Part shown: in pieces, positions 45,861-59,299 of the stretch
How positions within the stretch are numbered: the stretch's first letter is position 1
Layout: each line of letters begins with the position of its first letter
Assembly (NCBI GenBank): GCA_014529385.2
Contig: CM043950.1
Span: forward strand, 79,230,343 to 79,294,342
Direction: 5' to 3'
Length of the DNA stretch: 64,000 bases
DNA from: Adiantum capillus-veneris
Lineage: Eukaryota > Streptophyta > Polypodiopsida > Polypodiales > Pteridaceae
Program-made: the position numbers and the translations under genes
Notes under the pieces: model-generated
What the model was told of the DNA's origin: nothing
Database searches by the model: none
The model's input: the letters and a program-made list of their open reading frames with translations, nothing else

Positions 45861-48800
45861 TTCATCACAATAAAGTGGATATTCGGTATTTTAGAAAAGT
45901 TATGTTTTGAGAAGATTGTTTATGTGGTGATACTTTCCCCTCAAAGGTAAATGCACTCCACTTATACATTCGATTCTCACTTGGGAAGAAGTTCCATAGG
46001 AATTTGTGCAAGTTCTATTCACAAGAAAATTCTTCATAGTATTGTGGCTACTTTTAAAGGAGAGAGTGTGCCATCTATTAATCGTTTAAGATCTAGTTAT
46101 CAAACTCCTTATAAGCAAAACTTAGAGGTGCTACAAGTACTATACATGTTCAGGGTACACGCCTCAAAACTCATTGCATATATATCTAGTTCAACAAAAT
46201 ACATATTCCCTACTACAAGAGGTAAGCCTGTTCATGACTTTAAATATAAAATGTGCATGTTAAGGCCTATATATTTTATCTTTTACCTAATGCTTACATT
46301 GTGTTAATTTTGACATATTATATGCCACACAAAAAAAAACATTGAAGAAAAGATGAGGGAAGTATTTGAGTGGCACTTTGCACTCCATGATGAGATCTAA
46401 AAGGAAATACTCTATCATACATAGGATCGTTGGCTAGAAGGGTTGAGATGGATATGGAGAGAGATATAGATAGAGATAGGCCATATGTACCCTTTATAAT
46501 TTGTATTGCTTGGGTTTACATCTCTTCACCTATTTCTATGCCAACTAAATGTTTGTGCCCTTGCTCATGTTATGGTAGATTGATGTAAAGAGACTAAACA
46601 TCGATCTTTTGTTGAAGAGGATGGTGGGTTACATAATAGAGGGGGGCAATAGATGTTGTGATGGTGATTATATACAGGTTAGGCAAGGGAGAGGCAAGAA
46701 ACAAAGGCATTCCATTTGGAATTCTAAGTTGGTTAAAGAAAAGAGATAATATGGGCATCTATGTAATGATATAAAGCCATAAGGAATTCCTAAGAGGTCT
46801 TGGCACATGATGAAAAATGTTACCTAGAACAAATTTACTTCTTTCTTTTTCTCCTCTTGTTGTAGCCTATAACAACCACAGTATGGGTAAGGCTCTTTGA
46901 GCTCACACAGAGTAGAGAGATACAGGATAGCATCCTCACATAATAGTGCTAAATTGATGGCCCACATTTTTGAATTTGAATTCTCCTCATATTCTCCTTT
47001 GTGTGTGTGTGTGTTTGTTTGTTGAGGTGAAAATGCACAACCCTAATGGTGTAGGATTAGGTTGCACTAGGTTTGTAAGCATACACACATAGCATATAGG
47101 TGAGGCATGTGCATGCAGAGAGAGAGATATTGTGTTTGAAATGCTTGTCTTTAGAATGTGTTAACTTTTTGTCAACAACTATCTGTTGGCTACAATTGAC
47201 TTGCAACCGGCTCGGGCTAGTTTGCCATGCAAACAAGCTAGTCCAAATTTAAATAAAACCAAGGTGACCTCAACTCTAGCAACAAGATATATGAGAAATT
47301 TAACTAGGATAATGAGCTGGACAAGATTGGACAAGATGTGCTACATGATGGATTTGTATGGTTTCCATACACATCAAAAGATAGTGCTTTTACATAAGAG
47401 AAGAGAAAAGGCACAACCATCAAGATTTGTGATGTGGTCGTGCATGCAGATGCCATTCACAGAGGTGGTGGATACTCTATTTTCATGGCAAGATATGTTT
47501 TGTATACAACCTAGCTTCCTACAATGCCCAAAACTATAGCAACTAGTCTACTTTATTCTTCACATACTAGAGCAAGCCCTTGGTGGCATCTGTAGTCTAT
47601 TAGTTCATGGCAAAAGGAATATGCAGGACCAAAGCCTATGTTTTGATTGGAGAAATCAATACAAAAGAACAAATATATGGTCTAACAATGTGTGGCACTC
47701 CTATAAAAAGATCTAATCTTAGTATTAGTTTAATTACTCTTTCTTTCAGACTTATAGACACTATATGTAGAAGAGATACATGAATATACAATCACATATG
47801 TCATAAAATCTAATATCTAACCAACCCAAATGATTTTCTCATATTAAACTGATAATTTAATGTGGGAGAATAAATAGGAACAAGGGTTAGAATACAGACA
47901 TGCGCTTTCAGATCTATCTCAACACGGGGCCGATGCTAAAGGGGTCCAAATGAAAGATGGTATGTCAAAGAGCAAGGCTACAAAATGTGCTCGCTACAAA
48001 CAACATTTTCAACTTCCATATACTACTTGCTATGTAATAGAAATGGCCTATGAACTTTGAAAGTAGCGGAATTAGGAAATTAGGTGAAGCACTTTTGAGA
48101 GATTACTTTATGAGCATAGCGGGTGAATTTAATCGGTGGTAGCAACATAAACATTGTACTTAGTTAACTTGGCATGAACAATACTTTTGCAAGAGAGAGA
48201 GTTTAGAGAACACGACAATAGTTGAGGACCGGATTCATATGGATCCGGTCTCCCCTCCAATAGGCATTTGTATTATAGTTTCTCCCACCAAGAGAGACTT
48301 GGTACAATACAATCTTTGTGTTCCTTGTGACCTAGATTCAATGAAGATGGAAAGCTTCATGCATCACTAGAATAACATAAACTTTGTAGAAAGCATTAAC
48401 TATCCCAAGCCTCAGTCCCCAGGCCTCAAACACCTTCGAAGGTGGAGAGAGCTTGCGGGGAATGAGGGTAGGGAAGAGGAAGAAGAAACATTCCATAGGA
48501 GAAAGAAATAGTTCCTCACTTATCACTACTCTTCTTGCTAGCATACATAATAGCATATCAATGAAGATGGAGAAGATGGAAAAGCTAAGCATTGAAGCAT
48601 GGCTCTTGGTTGGATTTGCATTCCGTAGCCAAGAGTGTTGGTGTAGGCTCTCACTTCTCACAAGCTTGGAGAAGGAGGTGGAGCTCCTCAACTTTCACCA
48701 AGTGAGAATGGATCCACACAATGAGTGTGTGTGTGGTGTATATCCCCCTAGCACCCCCCCTTCTTGCTTTGGGTGAGTGGTAGCTTTTTCCACATGCTTC

Positions 48801-50020
48801 AAGCTTATTGGATCCCTCTCCCCCTAGCCAATCACATGCAGCATGTAGTCAAGTACATGGGTAGTCTTTTGACAAGTGTCCTCCTTACCTCTTAGATAGA
48901 GAGAGAGTTTGAAAATATCTAGATATTTGTTGGTCCATGGAAGTAGAAGCTCATTGGATCCCTGTTTAGACCAACCAATAACATTCAAGCACACCATGTG
49001 GTTCAGCTTAGTGAGAGTCTGACATGTGTCCCATGTGTCCTTTTAGAAAAGAGGTGCCCTTTGGGTGAGTGGAAGGTTAGGTCAAAGATTCCCCTAACTT
49101 TGGGACTTTCATGCATAAGAAGCTACTCAAGCAACTTATTCATTAAGTTTGTAACTTCCTCATTAAGTTTGTAGGGTCCCTATATTTATAAGGCCAAGGG
49201 CCTATATAGGGCATGGGTGGGTGGTGATGAGCATGTTCAGTTCCCCTGTCCTTTCAAGTTGCTATAACTTCATACATCCCCCTAGCCTCTTGAAGCAATG
49301 ACTTGAATAATCATATGATTAATTGATTTGCATATGTCAACGTTTTGCAAATGTGCCCATCATCAAAAAACTCTTGCTATAGTAGTGTTCATAGAAAATC
49401 CACCTTCAGTGTAATTTTAAAGGATAAAAATTGAAACTTCACGGCGGCTAGTTTGGAGGGTCACCTTGATGGAAACCGGCTAGAATTTCAAGATTTTAGT
49501 GTAAAAACAGATAAAATCACTAAAATTTTGGAGGGTCCTTGTGCTCACTATGAACTTCTACCCTTGTCCTTCACCTTTGTCTTCTGGGACCTACATCCTC
49601 CATAATTTAGTGAGATGGCTAATGTAGCTCCCATCTACATGGTCACCTCTTTAGAGTGCAAGCGTAGGCTCTCCTAGCTCCAACTCCTCTCTTCTTCTCT
49701 ATGCTATCAACAACATAAATAGCTCATTTTCTTCTTATTGTTATAGTCAAGGATTCCCACATTAAGGACTTAGTTTGTGATGCTGATGAGAAAGACCTTT
49801 GTGCTAAATGCCCTACAGTAGATAACACTTTTATTGAAAATAACGTTCTTCCAAAAACTTGTGAAACCTACGTATGAGAATCAGTAGAGGTAAATTGACT
49901 AAATTTGAAGGTTTTTATACTATAATACACATTTTTTTCCTAAAATTTGTAGGTTTTTTCACCGCCGTCAAATTTAAATCTAGGGGTAAATTTTAATTGT
50001 AGAAAAACCTCGAACAAGGT
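45861..50020. other. AT-rich interior of LARD-like element, nothing recognised
   Basis: Small frames (for example 45951-46307, 47186-47539 and 48453-48776) lack recognisable motifs. Short GT and GATA-like runs occur (about 46,450 and 47,000). Confidence 0.6.
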
Positions 50021-50032
50021 GGTTTTTTCACC

Positions 50033-50790
50033 TTGGTTTTTTTGAGCCCAAGAACTTACACAGTGGACGGACACAAGAAGTGTGAAACCTACGGACTTAG
50101 AAGATTTCGAGCAACTGAAGAGAAATCCCTACGCTCTATATCTCTCGACCGTGCAGGGCTCGAGGAGCTATGTTTAAGCCCACTTCTGCACAGATCTACG
50201 CTGCGAAACATTGCAAGAGGTGAGCTACTGCCCAGCCTACGCATCCTCACTATAACCACAAGCGAGTACGAGAGAGCCTGGATCAGTTGCAGCTATTGCG
50301 AGCCTAGTGACCAGTCGTCGTCATTAGGCTCTACGACGACTGCCTCTGGTCATGGGCTCAGCACCATGAAGATCTCTTTCAAGAGCTCCCGGGAATTCAG
50401 CCCATCTCTACTAGCGAGACTTCTGCATCATCATCATCATCATCGGGCGCAGCAGAAGCCATGATATGGGGGAGGTGCAAGAAGCTCCAACGAAACAACA
50501 ACAGACTTTTGTAGAAGCTGTATGGGCTGCCTTAAATGGCAATCAGGTATGTGGAAAATGTGTTAAGATAGAGCTTTGCAGGCAAGGAGGACCAATGAAA
50601 AACATACCCAATCGATCTTGCCTAGTCAGGGCTATGAATCCTCTTGCTCACATGCATCATCTTCATCGTCAGCGGCAGGATCAGAGAAGAAGGGTAGTTT
50701 CTTCCTCATAGCAGAAAGAGCCCATCGTGAACTCTCTCTGCTTTCAGTAAACACAATTAATGGTTGCCAGTTTTGTCATTTAACTCATGA
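50033..50790 (+). other. Two unrecognised open frames
   Basis: 50033-50464 (143 codons, ending with a His run coded by CATCATCAT) and 50466-50711 (81 codons, MGEVQEAPTKQQQTFVEAVW, with CGKCVKIELC) follow each other in different frames. Neither matches a family I know. GTATGTGG at about 50,548 could be a splice donor. They may be a captured host fragment or chance frames in GC-richer DNA. A stem-loop CAAGGTG/CACCTTG lies just upstream (50014-50034). Confidence 0.3.
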
Positions 50791-50799
50791 GATTTAGGC

Positions 50800-53051
50800 T
50801 TTCCACATGATATTGTTAATGGGTTGCACACATTGCGAAAGCGAACCATCCATCCTATGGCTTGGACTTTCCTACCTACACTTCCATAGGCCGCTTCGTG
50901 AATGGCTACATGATCCTAGATTACCTTGGTGGGTATGGTGTGATTGTGGCAACATTGCCCCCAAGTGGAATGTGATGATGGATTATGTATGTGTAGCATA
51001 GACATGTAATATCTATCAATTTTGAATGCAGATATTTGTGTGGGTATATGCCGCCCGCACATTTTTAATGCGTGTGATGTCTCTTTGTCTTGTTTTGCTT
51101 ATGCCTAGTTGTGTATGATACTAGAACTTGCTCTTATATATGGGTTTGATGTGTGCATGTGCCATGGTGAAAATAACAGGGAGATGTGGAGTGTATGGCC
51201 TGGTGCTAATCCGGATTTTGGGATGCACACAAGAAATACGGCCAAGCATTTGCATTTGCTATCATCTAGTAAGGATGGGCCAGATGCAACATCCAATCTA
51301 GTGGAGATGGGACAGGATGCTGGTATGCTAGTAGCACTGGTATTATGAAGTACTATAAAACTACATGCGCGATACTGCGTGCGCCTGTTGTCATTTGATT
51401 CTTTATAACATTGTCATTTGTATTAATGATAATTTGTCAGCATTGTATGTGAGAGACTTGGAGTTGGCTCTTCTGGAGCTTTCATATGAGCATGCTCGCC
51501 ATTATCGAAATTGCCTAGGAGGCCGAGAATGCGAGTTTGCAAGGGTAACCCCTTGTGGTTTGGTTGTGGAGTAGCAGGTGGAATTTGCAGCTTACATTGT
51601 GGGTTGATGTATGCGATGGGGAGTTTTCTTTTGGATCTGCACTATTGCATGTGGGAATCGTCTTGTATTGAATTCTAGTGTATGACCACTATTTTATAAG
51701 GCTAAAGGCTTTATAAGTTGATTGTTCGCCGGGCACAATACATCCGGCCATAGTTTTGTGTGGGTGTGTAGTGGTTCATGTTACTTGTGAGTCATGTCTC
51801 TTGTTGTGGATTGTTCCAAGTGCCATGGGTTGATTGGTTGATTGATTATTTGAAAGTGTGGATTTCACAGGTTGTAGGATGAGGACTTTCACTAGAAGGT
51901 AGGGTTGTTAAGGTAACTTTAGGAGACACATTGAGTAGGGTTAGGAGGATTACCACGTTTTGTTATGAAGTTACTAGATGAACTACTATGTCATATCTTT
52001 GAGTTGCTAGATGTATTACTAGTTTCCAAACACATCTCAAACTAGCAAGTAAGCTTGAACTCTCTTGATTCATCTAGCAACTATCTTACCATATAGCTAC
52101 TCAACTTACTATATGGTAAGAAAATTCGACTGGAGTAGCAAATGACAACAGCTCATGTGAGGATAGAGACCATCAGCTGGAGACACACTTCTCGAGTAGG
52201 TACCGGCCATGCATCCACACAATGATGACATGATTTCCAGATGGTCCCAGGAAAAAAAAACAAGGCACGTAAATTTGTATCTCCAAAAAGCCTTTAATAG
52301 GATAACGTGCACGGAGAAATACCATGAGTTTTACTGTAGCCTGCATTTGGAGTGTATGCGGAGAAACTGACAACACAGAAAACAAAGAAAAGTGTTCCTT
52401 TGGTATCTGTGGTGATAGTAGACATGAAAACGAGAGCGGGAAAATAGAGTTAACTCAGGAAGAACAGGAATCAAAAGCGGCATTTCGTGCCACCTTTGAC
52501 GACCTTGTGAGTTTCTTGAATCTTGTTTTTCTTCCAAACGGGACTAAAACGATTAATTGACTGAAAATGTGAGTTGCGCTGGCTAAAAGTCATAGGCAAT
52601 CTCAGACGAGGTAGAGGTGCTGGAGGTTGTGCATAGTACTCTGCTAAGCCAGTAGTTGCATGCCCCCCTCCTACAGCGGTGGAGATTATGTTCTTCAACA
52701 ACCATTGCAATACCGCCTTCCTTAGCTATTGATTTTGTTTTAGTTTACTTCATTTTATTTTGTACCGAGATATTGTGGTAGACCCATAAGGGCTTGATCC
52801 CATGGCCTTTTGAAGACCATTACTATAACACTTCATTTTATTTCTCTCTCTCTCCCCATGGATGACCGTTTACAGTGGAGGATATGAGCGAGCGCCGCTG
52901 CAATACTTTTTGGGACAACCCGCCATCCTCAGCAAATGTTCCTTTTAGCGTTTATTTTTTTATATCCAAACATTGGATTAGATCCACAAGGATTCCATCA
53001 GATTGATCTCATAGGAATTTTTGGCATTTTGAAGACTCTTATTATAACATT

Positions 53052-53095
<44 letters not shown>

Positions 53096-55186
53096 CACCT
53101 CGTTTGCAATTCGTGCACACACATCTGCAACCAATGCAATCTATCAACTCGCAACAGGTTATTACTAGGGCTACATCTCTTCTGATTAGCTTAGAGTCTC
53201 ATTATCTCTCTTCTAAAATTGAGTTATATATATTGAAAAGGCGTACACTCTAACTACAAATGCTTCTGAGATTTTTTTAAAATTTTATTTTTGTGGATTT
53301 CTATAGCTAGAAAACAATGGTAAGCCTTACCTACATACAGTGAAAGGGGGGAACGTCTTGCATGATATTACTCTTGTTTATAATTACTTTTGTTTATAAT
53401 CGATTCACATTTGAAGAATTGATGGTAGTCCTTTTTGGTATCGGGGCTACATATGATTCAAGTAATACGGGTTTCATGCAAAGTGTAGGGGCACAACAAT
53501 ATAATGTTCCACTGGCATGTAGACCTAAAGACTATTGAGGGCATTAGTTTATGACCGCATTATCTAGAGGAAACTAAACACACCCACACACATTCACTTG
53601 TCAATTCCGATCATATACGCGCGCACACACACACACACACACACATATTGTAAGTCTTCTATAGAGTTAATATTCGTGGCTACACGGTGTGAGATTTGTG
53701 TGTCTATATTTAAGGTGGAGATAGGCTCTATCTCTTGGTATTTCAGTATTTGTTGTATCCATTCAACGATGATCAAAAACAATTTTCTACTGAAAAAAAT
53801 AAGGGCACACCTAAAGCTCTTTTGGAAGATTTTTAGTGTCAACAATCAACGATTAAAAACTTACTCACATATACAGTCCACCTCACTGATATCTGACACC
53901 CATGTGTACGACTTAAAATTTATGGCATCTGTACTTTGGTTTGTTCTAACTTGTATAACATTACTCAAATGATAAATTTTGTTGTTGACCTTTATTTTCA
54001 AGATATTGTTTAGCATTTGACAATTTGGATGCTAGTCACTTCTTCAAACCACCTTCAGGTACGTAATTTATCGTTGTTTTCCACGGTCTTTTAATTCGTC
54101 TTAATGATTCCATTCATATATACACACACATCTATGGCTATTATATTTCTTAAGATCTCATCAATTATGTAACATATATTATTTGTCTATACTGCAATGA
54201 CATCCCTTAACATACTCCTACAATATTACTCAACTTCTCTACTTTCTTGGAAGTTTATTTTGTTGCTGCATATATTTAAGGACACACCCAAAGTCAAGCA
54301 GTTGGCAATAGGGATAATACCATTGGACAATTTGAAAGCAGAAAGATCTTTTATTTTTTTGTATTTTCTTATGGCATATGAAATTAAGCATATATCCATA
54401 AAGTTATGGGTTGTGCTTGCACTGCATATACTTTCTATTGAGAGGATTTTGGATTAAGCTATGCAACTACTCATATGAGTTGCGGTGCTTTCACTCCGTG
54501 AACAACAATTTGTAAATACCCTGCTACTCAACTATACTCCAATGTGGTGTGACACAGGTATAAATTTTTTTGTCTTTTTTTTAATGTCTAGCCTAGTCCA
54601 TTGGTCACCAACACACAGATACGCCGATTTAGGCAGCACATTGATAAACTTCAGATTTATCATATTTAAACAATAACCAATGCAGATCCGCCAATTTAGG
54701 CACCATACGTGCAGATTCACCGATTTAAGCAGCACACTTTATTGGTGTAGACTTGCCGGATGAGGCAACACCAATCACAAAATCATGCTGTAGTGGCTGG
54801 CCACCACTACAACTGGTATGATTTTGTTAACCGGGGTATAGAAAATGAAAGATATTTTGGATTTGGAAATGCGATTTGGAATTGGCATATGATGAATTTC
54901 TGTCGTGAAAGTATTTATGGATTTGGACTTGAGATTGATGAGATCAATGGATTATTGAATGATGAGTGTGACCGATGATATCCTGATTTATCAGGGTATG
55001 ACATATACTGCTTATTCTAGTGGTATGGGACACTAGAATAGGTAGTATGTGGATGACAGCAGGCATAAGCAATGTTGTCTAATTTATGGATTTTTCTTTT
55101 ACTATTGATACAGATTTCTAATCATTGTTTTTGACAAGTATTGTTTGTAGATTTTTATCTTCGCAACTGAGGATAGTTGCTTTCCA
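50800..55186. other. AT-rich interior of LARD-like element, nothing recognised
   Basis: No supported gene. Contains (TC)n at 53047-53092, (CA)n at 53619-53645 and a diverged duplication of a TTTTGAAGACC...TTTATTTCTCTCTCTC segment (about 52,790-52,860 and 53,000-53,095). A 72-codon frame at 54760-54978 is unassigned. Confidence 0.6.
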
Positions 55187-55197
55187 ATGGAGAGGTA

Positions 55198-55425
55198 TGT
55201 TATGGAATTGATATTTTATTATTCATTGGAGACGTGACAGGTGGAAAAGACTAGACCGAGCTAGGCTTATGCGAATGGAAATATATATATTGTACAATTT
55301 ATTATTCAAGTGCTCTTTTATGAGCTTTGGCCATTTATGACCGGCCGACCAGTTTGTACTGAATTTGACCATTCAAGAAATCTATAAATGAAATACGTGC
55401 AAGAGGGAAAAGGTCACTCTTGCAC
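55198..55425 (+). repeat. 3' LTR of LARD-like element, first part
   Basis: Matches 43241-43468 with about 11 differences in 228 bp by eye. It ends in CTCTTGCAC, the 9-bp target duplication of the nested element. Confidence 0.93.
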
Positions 55426-55465
55426 GAGTCCTACCAAATGGCGAGCGAATATGTCCGAGCAAGGT
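55426..55465 (+). repeat. Left inverted end of MULE
   Basis: Begins GAGTCCTACCAAATGGCGAG. The block CGAGCGAATATGTCCGAGCA matches its partner at 16 of 20 positions. Further CGAGCA motifs follow. Confidence 0.75.
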
Positions 55466-55608
55466 AATAACCGAGCAAGTTCCTCCAAACAAGCTCAAGG
55501 GATTTAGTTGCAAGAAATTAGCCATACAATAGGAGTTTTTTAATTACATGCTATGAGAACTACATTGCCAAGATTTGCCATAGCCACTTTTAGATCTTTG
55601 GTGGCAAC

Positions 55609-55806
55609 TTATGCACCATACTTGCTGCCTTGCAATGAGGTGAAATTGCACAGAGCTATGTTCAAATTCCTTACGAACGTGATGCTACTAAGCATGGTGG
55701 TGGTATTGCACATGTAGTGGATGTAGAGGACATCTTGTTGCACGGAAAAGGCAGGAAAGAAGAGGATGAAGAGGAAGAGGGAAAGGATCCATAACCCCAT
55801 GGCCAT
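55609..55806 (-). pseudogene. Gnk2/DUF26-like secreted protein, 5' fragment
   Basis: A 65-codon frame with a signal peptide (MAMGLWILSLFLFILFFPAF) followed by a DUF26-like start: MCNTTTMLSSITFVRNLN, then ALCNFTSLQGSKYGA. The C-N-T..F.xNLN..L pattern begins Gnk2 domains of cysteine-rich repeat secretory proteins and receptor kinases. The CxxC part of the domain is absent, so this is at most a captured 5' end. Alternative: a chance secreted-looking frame. Confidence 0.45.
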
Positions 55807-56208
55807 CTATCGGCTTTAGTCCAGGACCTCAGCGTGAAACCATGCAAAGCTGGATTTTTAGGGGGTCAATTCAAATAGTCTCTCTTTCTCTTTCTCTCTA
55901 GCTATAGGGTTGTCGACACGACAATCAAAAGCCGAGCTAGTTGTTGAGGCCTGCTCTTGCCTCATCCTGGCATCTCAAGATTCTCATGGTGAACTACACC
56001 CACACTATCCTCCATCTTCTGGAAACCCGCGGCCCTGATCCATTATGAAACACCTCTCCCTTTGAATACTCTCTCTCTCTCTCTCTCTAGCTACATTTAG
56101 GTATGCTCTTGCCTCATTTGAGCTTCTCATGTTAAACTACGCTTGCAATGTGCTCCATTTGCAAAACCCATGGCCCTCATCCTGTGCAAAACTCCTTTCC
56201 CTTTGAAT

Positions 56209-56210
<2 letters not shown>

Positions 56211-56266
<56 letters not shown>

Positions 56267-56287
56267 GCACACACACACACACACACA
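56211..56287 (+). repeat. Compound microsatellite (TC)n(AC)n
   Basis: (TC)n at 56211-56264 followed by GC and (AC)n to 56287. Confidence 0.95.
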
Positions 56288-56405
56288 ATAAAGGGAATTT
56301 CTGTATATTACGATAACCACTTCAGCCATGGAGTTTCTTATTCTAATCTTACATTTACACGTTTGCAAAGAAGTGAATGTTACAAGCCCACAATCAGTTT
56401 AGTAT

Positions 56406-56681
56406 TTGTGCTACCAATGTGCCACTCAAAGGCTAAATAAATATAAGGCAAGTTTTAAGGGCTATCTTAAGCCTTCTCAACTTCAAAGGCTTGGCTACTT
56501 CCTAGGTGAAATCAGGGTGGTTGCGACCAAAGTGAGGCAGTCTTCTCAGCGAAGGTCATTAAGGTTGATAAAGATCGTACCAGGACGGATTCTGTGTGCG
56601 TGGGTGCTCTTGTGCATGATTTTATATGCTGGTAATGGGAGGGCAAATGATGAGTTCTTGAAATGTTATTCTACACTCTGA
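56406..56681 (+). other. Unrecognised 91-codon frame
   Basis: Basic sequence (SQRRSLRLIKIVPGR) with a short hydrophobic segment (ILCAWVLLCMILYA). No family recognised. It lies in the MULE between the Gnk2-like and SAM synthetase fragments. Confidence 0.2.
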
Positions 56682-56889
56682 TTATTTAGTTGATGTCATA
56701 TTACGTCTGACGAGTTAATTCCACTCCAGAAGTTTTATGCAAATGCAATGAGGATGGAATACTTAAATCTCAAAAGAATTTAGCGAGAGCATCAATACAA
56801 CAGCTTCTTCTCCACACTTCTTATAGAGGAGGAGAATACTAGTTGTAGGGGCGAGGATGAGGAAACTTGATTATTTCCAGAATCTCTGA

Positions 56890-57819
56890 ATCAGCAGTGT
56901 CATGCAAGACCAGACACTACAACACTCTTTGGCAGTTTGCCTCATGATGTAGGCTCCGCTTTTTATATATCCACCTTGGTAGGGTCTTTGCCTAAGAAAA
57001 CACCTCCGCCATAAGCTCCCCAACCACCTTATGTATCAATAATGATCTTCCTTCGTGCTGGGGAAACATCACCTTGTGGTCCCCCAATCACAAACCTTCC
57101 AAAAGGATTTAGATGGAAGATGGTGGTCTTCTCATCTAGGTACTTCTCAAGTATCACAGATTTGATAACATGCTCTTTGAGATCAGTGGCAATCTTGTCA
57201 TTGGTAACTATTTCATTGTGTTGCATAGAGATCAAGACCTTATGAATTATGATGGGAACCATGGCAATGATGGCACCATTTCATTCTTGTATTCAACTGT
57301 TACTTGAGTTTTGTCGTTTGGGCAACCATGCATAAGTTCCATTCTTTCTTACCTCTATGAGCATGGCACCTAGTTTGGTAGCCATGACATGACCGAGGGG
57401 CATAAGCTCCTTATCAATCTCATTAGTAGCATAACCAAACATATGCCCTTGATCTCTTGCACCAATCTCCTCGGCCTTAGTTTTGTGAAATGTCCATGCA
57501 CACCTTGAGCAATGTCTGGGCTCTACTGTTTGATGTTAACCGAAACCTTGCAATGATCAGCATCAATACCGACATCATTTGACACAAACCAATTTCCCAA
57601 CGATTGTCCCGAATCTTCTCGTAGTTAATATCTACCATAATTGGTGGTAATCTCCCCAAAGATCATCACCATGTTAGTCTTGGTGCACATCTCACAAGCC
57701 ACCTTACTCTCTTGATCCTGTTGTAGGTATGCATCGAGCACTGCATTAGACACTTGATCCCACAGCTTGTCTAGATGTCCCTAACTCACTGACTCCGAGG
57801 TGAAGAGAAAAGGTGACAT
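56890..57819 (-). pseudogene. S-adenosylmethionine synthetase pseudogene, 3'-truncated
   Basis: Starts at the ATG at 57819 with FLFTSESVS, then [34 protein letters not shown] and FGEITTNY. It continues through [67 protein letters not shown] and RKIIIDT to KSGAYIMRQTAK. This is the plant enzyme that makes S-adenosylmethionine from methionine and ATP; roughly residues 1-295 of about 393 are present, without introns in this span. Breaks: an in-frame stop right after SESVS, several frameshifts and loss of the C-terminal quarter. Plant SAM synthetase coding regions often lack introns, so an RNA intermediate cannot be inferred. Confidence 0.9.
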
Positions 57820-57905
57820 CTTTTAGGGTTTCTATGCGTCAAGGGCCTCGAAGTAGCCACTAAACAATCTTGGAAGGCTGAAGCTGCTTCTCACATTCGG
57901 TGAGG

Positions 57906-57907
<2 letters not shown>

Positions 57908-57948
<41 letters not shown>
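57908..57948 (+). repeat. (TC)n microsatellite
   Basis: About 20 repeats, between the SAM synthetase and PHF5A fragments. Confidence 0.95.
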
Positions 57949-57949
<1 letters not shown>

Positions 57950-58084
57950 AGGGCTGGCGATTGTCAACACCCTCTTTCCTCATCCGTTCGGATTCCCACG
58001 CTGCCTCCATTAGCTGATGAACCCACAGCCCTCATCGGGTGCAAAACACCTTTCTCTCCCTGCGCAATACATGCCTCCATGACC

Positions 58085-58218
58085 GCATGCCACTGTGCAT
58101 GGGGGCGCACGTACGAATCCCAAATAACGCACTTGCCATCACACTTCTCGCAAAGTCGCCCTATAGCAATGCCCGGATGCTTGCGACACATTATTAGATC
58201 AGGATGTTGCTTCACCAT
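58085..58218 (-). pseudogene. PHF5A (SF3b subunit) 5' fragment
   Basis: The frame starting at 58218 opens with [20 protein letters not shown] and then [15 protein letters not shown], the highly conserved start of PHF5A/Rds3, the small zinc-finger subunit of the SF3b splicing complex. The Cys of CVICDSYVRP is changed to Trp, and similarity stops after about 40 of about 110 residues. The remaining zinc ligands are missing, so it cannot function. It is adjacent to the other captured fragments in the MULE. Confidence 0.88.
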
Positions 58219-58257
58219 GTCTGCGCGTGAGTGCCCGTTTGCTGCACGTGTGCTGAG

Positions 58258-58258
<1 letters not shown>

Positions 58259-58296
<38 letters not shown>

Positions 58297-58348
58297 GACA
58301 CACACACACACACACACACACAACAAACTCAACTCTCTCAAAGAGCGC

Positions 58349-58396
<48 letters not shown>
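58259..58396 (+). repeat. Compound microsatellites (TC)n(AC)n and (GA)n
   Basis: (TC)n 58259-58289, (AC)n 58289-58322, then after 28 bp (GA)n 58351-58396. Confidence 0.95.
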
Positions 58397-58401
<5 letters not shown>

Positions 58402-58409
58402 CGCCCTTA

Positions 58410-58860
58410 TTGATAAAGAGTTCTAGCAGGATGGCCTACATGCAGATCGGTAATGGCCAGCATGATCATCGTCCTCAGCTGGCTATGGCGCATTGTAATC
58501 ATGATCATGGCAATGGCTTCTCTGAGGCCGGTCTGCAGCTCCCGGACGTGCCTCAGCATCACTCCAGGGACGGCGTTGCAGCTCATGGGCTTGAAGCTAG
58601 TACGAAGCAACGGCTGCATCAAATCGATCTGCGCGTCGATGATGTTCATATAAAAGGGTACTTGGATGACGAGAGACGATCTCCGCTCGACGTGCAGCAT
58701 GCTGGTAGAGCCTGCAGGGTGATGTCACCTCATGCAGTGGGAGGCAACGGCCGTGCATGCATCCTGGCCATCGCACGGGCCGTGCCCCCGCACCAGCTCA
58801 TGCAGCACAGCTTCGCAGACTTCTACTTCAACGTGCCAACACATGACCCAGCTTAAGCTC
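58410..58860 (+). other. GC-rich segment with unassigned frames
   Basis: Open for 148 codons on plus (His-rich, HDHRPQLAMAHCNHDHGNGF) and 97 codons on minus (58407-58700). The composition differs from the flanking AT-rich DNA, which fits another captured fragment, but neither frame matches a family I know. Confidence 0.25.
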
Positions 58861-59299
58861 AAAATGCAGCGTATCTGTAAGTGCTAATTCGCTTGTTGGC
58901 CATAGATAGTGTTGACGTGGGGCTTTGTGGTGCAATTTCTTGACCATTGGATTGAATTGCTGGATGTTCTCAAGTGGCAAAGGTCTTTGGACTTTAGGGT
59001 GTGCAAAGGGGGACGCCACTTATTAAGGGGGCTTGCATTGCAGCCTCGACCCCCCTCGACGAGGGAATCAATCATATTCTTGAAATAACTTAGCTCACCT
59101 TCCTATATATGATTGTTCATAATTGTTTTGGATTAAAATAGCACGCTTTTACTACATTTAGCTACTAGTATGTCAAGATTGATTACCTACAGGCATGCTA
59201 TCAAGTGGAGTTTGCCCCATGAAATGTCGAGCTCGTTGCATACACCCACTCCATCCAAAACTCCAAGTTTCCACAGTTAAGCTCAATGCTCAGCACTCG

